Shown in pieces: positions 61,324 to 64,000 of a stretch of DNA of 64,000 bases. Under the pieces are notes generated by a model. It worked only from the letters and a program-made list of their open reading frames with translations, did no database searches and was not told the DNA's origin. This stretch comes from Tillandsia leiboldiana (lineage: Eukaryota; Streptophyta; Magnoliopsida; Poales; Bromeliaceae): the NCBI GenBank assembly GCA_029204045.2, contig CM055074.1, forward strand, positions 15,799,164 to 15,863,163, in the 5' to 3' direction. The translations under genes were made by a program, and so were the position numbers. Numbering within the stretch: position 1 is the stretch's first letter; each line of letters opens with the position of its first letter.

Positions 61324-64000
61324 TCAAGTAGGGGCCTCAAACAAGTGGGGGTGAGCATCCATCATCGCTGACTCCAACTCCCAGGTAGCCTCGCGCTCAT
61401 CATGACTGCTCCAGAAGACCTTAACATACGGGATGGCCCGACTGCGCAACTCCCTAACCTCACGGTCCAAGATCCTCAACGGCCGCTCAACATAGCTCAG
61501 GTCCTCAGCAACCTCCAATGGGGTGAAATCGATGATATGGGACGGGTCATGAACATACCTCCTCAGTGTCGATACATGAAAAACATTGTGAACACCAGAA
61601 AGCCTGGGAGGAAGCGCAAGCCTGTAGGCAACTGGCCCTAAGCGCTCCAACACCTCAAAAGGTCCAATATAACGAGGGCTCAGTTTCCCACGAATGCCAA
61701 ATCTCCGAATCCCCTTCGAAGGCGAGACTTTCAGAAAAACATGGTCGCCCACCTGAAACTCTAAGTCTCGCCGTCGAGTATCAGCATAACTCCTCTGTCG
61801 GCTCTGGGCGGTCTCGAGATGTCGTCGAATCAATCTGACCTTTTCCTCAGCCTCTAACAGTAGATCAGGACCCAAAGTCTTCTTCTCACCCACGTCACTC
61901 CAATATAGGGGTGACCGACACTTGCGTCCATACAACGCTTCAAACGGAGCCATCTGAATGCTCGCTTGATAGCTGTTGTTGTACGCAAACTCAACTAATC
62001 CCAAGTGTCGGTACCATCCTCCTCCGAAGTCCAGAACGCATGCTCTCAACATATCCACAAGGGTCTGAATAGTGCGCTCTGACTGCCCATCGGTCTGTGG
62101 GTGGAATGCTGTACTGAATCGGAGCTGCGTCCCCAAGGCTGTCTGTAAACTCCTCCAGAAAAGCGAGACAAACCTCGGGTCTCTATCTGATACGATGGAA
62201 ACAGGTACTCCGTGTAATCTAACCACCTCAGCCAAGTACACCTGTGCGAGTCGCTCCATCGGCCAAGTCATCTGAACCGGCAGAAAGTGAGCGGACTTGG
62301 TAAGCCTGTCCACGACTACCCAGATAGCATCCGCTCCCGTCTGTGCTCTCGGCAAACTAGTGACAAAATCCATCGTAACATGTTCCCATTTCCATTCAGG
62401 GATTGGGAGACTCTGTAACTTGCCAGCAGGTACACGATGCTCAGCCTTTACTTGCTGACAAGTTAAACAGTGTGCTACGAATCTCCCAATGTCTCTTTTC
62501 ATCCCATTCCACCAAAACTGCGCCTTAAGATCCCTATACATCTTAGTCCCACCAGGATGGATGGTATAAGGTGTATAGTGGGCCTCCCTCAAGATCTGCT
62601 CTCGGATCTCTGCATCCATAGGCACACACGCGCGGTCCCTGTACCGCAGTACTCCCGCGGCATCGACTGAGAAGTCCCCTATCAAACCAGTCTGCATCTG
62701 CTCTCGAATCCTCATCAGGTGGGGGTCCTCACTCTGTCTCTCCCGAATCCTGTCCAACAGAGTGGGCTGCACGACTAGAGACATAAGTCTAGCATAGACC
62801 CCAGGGGACACAACCTCGAGCTCTGACCGCCTCATATGCTCAAGTAATGACGCCTGATCGGTGATCAACAAAGATAGACTCTGTACTGCTCTCCTGCTCA
62901 GGGCATCAGCAACCACGTTGGCCCTGCCAGGATGGTATAATATGTCTACATCATAATCTTTCAGCAATTCCAGCCATCTGCGCTGCCTCAAGTTGAGCTC
63001 CTTCTGCGTGAACAGGTATTTCAAGCTCTTGTGGTCGGTATAAATCTCGCAGTGCTCCCCATACAGGTAGTGGCGCCACAACTTTAGTGCAAAAATCACT
63101 GCAGCTAGCTCCAAATCATGGGTAGGGTAATTCTTTTCATAATCCTTCAGTTGCCGGGAGGCATAAGCGATTACCCTTCCTTCCTGCATCAGAACGCAAC
63201 CAAGTCCACTGTGCGATGCGTCACTATAAATCACGTATCCTTTCCCCATAACGGGGAGGGAAAGGACAGGAGCCGACATCAATCTGTTCTTTAATTCCTC
63301 AAAGCTCCTCTGGCAATCCTCACTCCAAGTAAACTTAATCCCTTTTCGCGTCAAACGAGTGAGGGGTGTGGAAAGTTTCGCAAAACCTTCCACAAACCGA
63401 CGGTAATATCCTGCTAAGCCCATGAAACTGCGGACCTCTGATACCGTCGTCGGTCGGGGCCAATCCCGGACTACCTCAATCTTCGCCGGGTCTACTGCCA
63501 CTCCAGCGGCTGAAATCACGTGGCCCAAAAAGACCACCTCCCGAAGCCAGAAATCACACTTAGATAACTTGGCATACAACTTCCTCTCTCTCAGAAGTTG
63601 TAGCACAATCCTCAGATGCTCCTCGTGCTCCACATCGCTTCGGGAATAAACTAGGATGTCATCGATAAAAACAACGACGAACCGATCCAGGTACGGTCGA
63701 AAAATCCTGTTCATTAAATCCATAAAAGCAGCAGGAGCATTCGTCAATCCAAAAGGCATGACGGTGAACTCATAATGCCCGTACCGCGACCTGAATGCCG
63801 TCTTTGGGATGTCCTTGGCCTTCACCTTCAATTGGTGGTAACCAGACTGTAAGTCAATCTTGGAGAAGACACAAGACCCTTGCAGCTGATCAAATAAGTC
63901 ATCAATACGCGGCAGAGGGTACTTGTTCTTGATGGTCGCTTTATTCAGCTCCCGGTAATCAACGCACAGTCGAAGCGAACCATCTTTCTTCTTCACAAAT
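61324..64000 (-). CDS. Pol of element F: reverse transcriptase-RNase H-integrase-chromodomain (partial)
   Basis: About 890 residues, open from the window edge to TGA at 61,324-61,326; the N-terminal part lies outside. It enters inside RT (KKKDGSLRLCVDYREL), with the catalytic IDD near 63,660. RNase H follows (YSDASHSGLGCVLMQ, then YTDHKSLKYLF). Integrase has the H-H-C-C finger (HPGGTKMYRD...CLTCQQVKAEH) and a DD35E core (MDFVTSLP, SDRDPRF, GQSERTIQ). The GPF/Y module (GPFEVLERLGPVAYRLALPP) and a chromodomain (about 50 residues from YVERPLRILDREV) end the protein. All catalytic residues I can check are present and no stop or frameshift is seen, so F is the best candidate in the window for an autonomous Tekay element and a possible enzyme source for relatives. 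Confidence 0.93.
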   Translation of the reverse strand, partial: FVKKKDGSLRLCVDYRELNKATIKNKYPLPRIDDLFDQLQGSCVFSKIDLQSGYHQLKVKAKDIPKTAFRSRYGHYEFTVMPFGLTNAPAAFMDLMNRIFRPYLDRFVVVFIDDILVYSRSDVEHEEHLRIVLQLLRERKLYAKLSKCDFWLREVVFLGHVISAAGVAVDPAKIEVVRDWPRPTTVSEVRSFMGLAGYYRRFVEGFAKLSTPLTRLTRKGIKFTWSEDCQRSFEELKNRLMSAPVLSLPVMGKGYVIYSDASHSGLGCVLMQEGRVIAYASRQLKDYEKNYPTHDLELAAVIFALKLWRHYLYGEHCEIYTDHKSLKYLFTQKELNLRQRRWLELLKDYDVDILYHPGRANVVADALSRRAVQSLSLLITDQASLLEHMRRSELEVVSPGVYARLMSLVVQPTLLDRIRERQSEDPHLMRIREQMQTGLIGDFSVDAAGVLRYRDRACVPMDAEIREQILREAHYTPYTIHPGGTKMYRDLKAQFWWNGMKRDIGRFVAHCLTCQQVKAEHRVPAGKLQSLPIPEWKWEHVTMDFVTSLPRAQTGADAIWVVVDRLTKSAHFLPVQMTWPMERLAQVYLAEVVRLHGVPVSIVSDRDPRFVSLFWRSLQTALGTQLRFSTAFHPQTDGQSERTIQTLVDMLRACVLDFGGGWYRHLGLVEFAYNNSYQASIQMAPFEALYGRKCRSPLYWSDVGEKKTLGPDLLLEAEEKVRLIRRHLETAQSRQRSYADTRRRDLEFQVGDHVFLKVSPSKGIRRFGIRGKLSPRYIGPFEVLERLGPVAYRLALPPRLSGVHNVFHVSTLRRYVHDPSHIIDFTPLEVAEDLSYVERPLRILDREVRELRSRAIPYVKVFWSSHDEREATWELESAMMDAHPHLFEAPT

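Larger units (their letters stand above)
57978..64000 (-). mobile_element. Ty3/gypsy Tekay-like element F (3' part; continues past window)
   Basis: On the minus strand: pol from RT to chromodomain (64,000-61,324), polypurine tract (61,290-61,277) and 3' LTR (61,276-57,978). It is inserted in copia 3; TGTAC (57,973-57,977) is the candidate target duplication. The same family as C but in opposite orientation, with pol open as far as it can be read. Confidence 0.93.

Overview
This window is plant nuclear heterochromatin made almost entirely of nested LTR retrotransposons. I find no host gene, tRNA, rRNA or CRISPR array. The plant assignment rests on Tekay-type chromoviruses (Ty3/gypsy with a C-terminal chromodomain and 2.5-4.5 kb LTRs), SIRE/Maximus-type Ty1/copia elements, and primer-binding sites for initiator tRNA-Met. 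The species cannot be named from the sequence.

Left part (1-29,007). A Tekay-like element (A, 1-8,647) is followed by part of a minus-strand SIRE-like copia (8,648-11,357), a gap of exactly 100 N, and then the 3' part of a copia (11,458-13,737). A second Tekay copy (B, 13,738-24,080, target duplication GTAGC) sits inside the copia reverse transcriptase, and the rest of that copia ('copia 1') runs to its 5' LTR at 27,637-29,002. Bases 1-11,357 are collinear with about 15,432-26,797. They share the same 5'-versus-3' LTR diagnostic bases, the same coding lesions and the same right flank. I therefore read A and B as one locus assembled twice across the gap.

Middle (29,008-39,350). This is LTR inside LTR. 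A partial LTR (X, 29,008-30,661) and a 4.1-kb solo LTR (E, 31,350-35,458, target duplication AGGTT) both lie in a long LTR (D1), which abuts an older LTR fragment (G).

Right part (39,351-64,000). Tekay element C (plus strand, decayed gag) is cut in its reverse transcriptase by LTR D2. D2 was in turn entered by copia 2, which is gag-only with near-identical LTRs and target duplication TCCAT, and by copia 3. Copia 3 was then cut by Tekay element F (minus strand), whose pol is open to the window edge.

The most interesting structure is non-coding. The SIRE-like LTRs carry (i) pairs of TCCGGA-centred palindromes upstream of the TATA box and (ii) 5-8 consecutive leader hairpins with one invariant hexaloop (UGGAUU) and stems that differ but stay paired. 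The long Tekay-type LTRs carry CACGTG clusters, a TTCGGGCGC palindrome next to the TATA box, and in D1/D2 a 31-34 bp hairpin minisatellite. Copia 2 keeps gag, both LTRs and the hairpin array but has no pol, so it looks like a recently mobilised non-autonomous element that uses enzymes supplied in trans.
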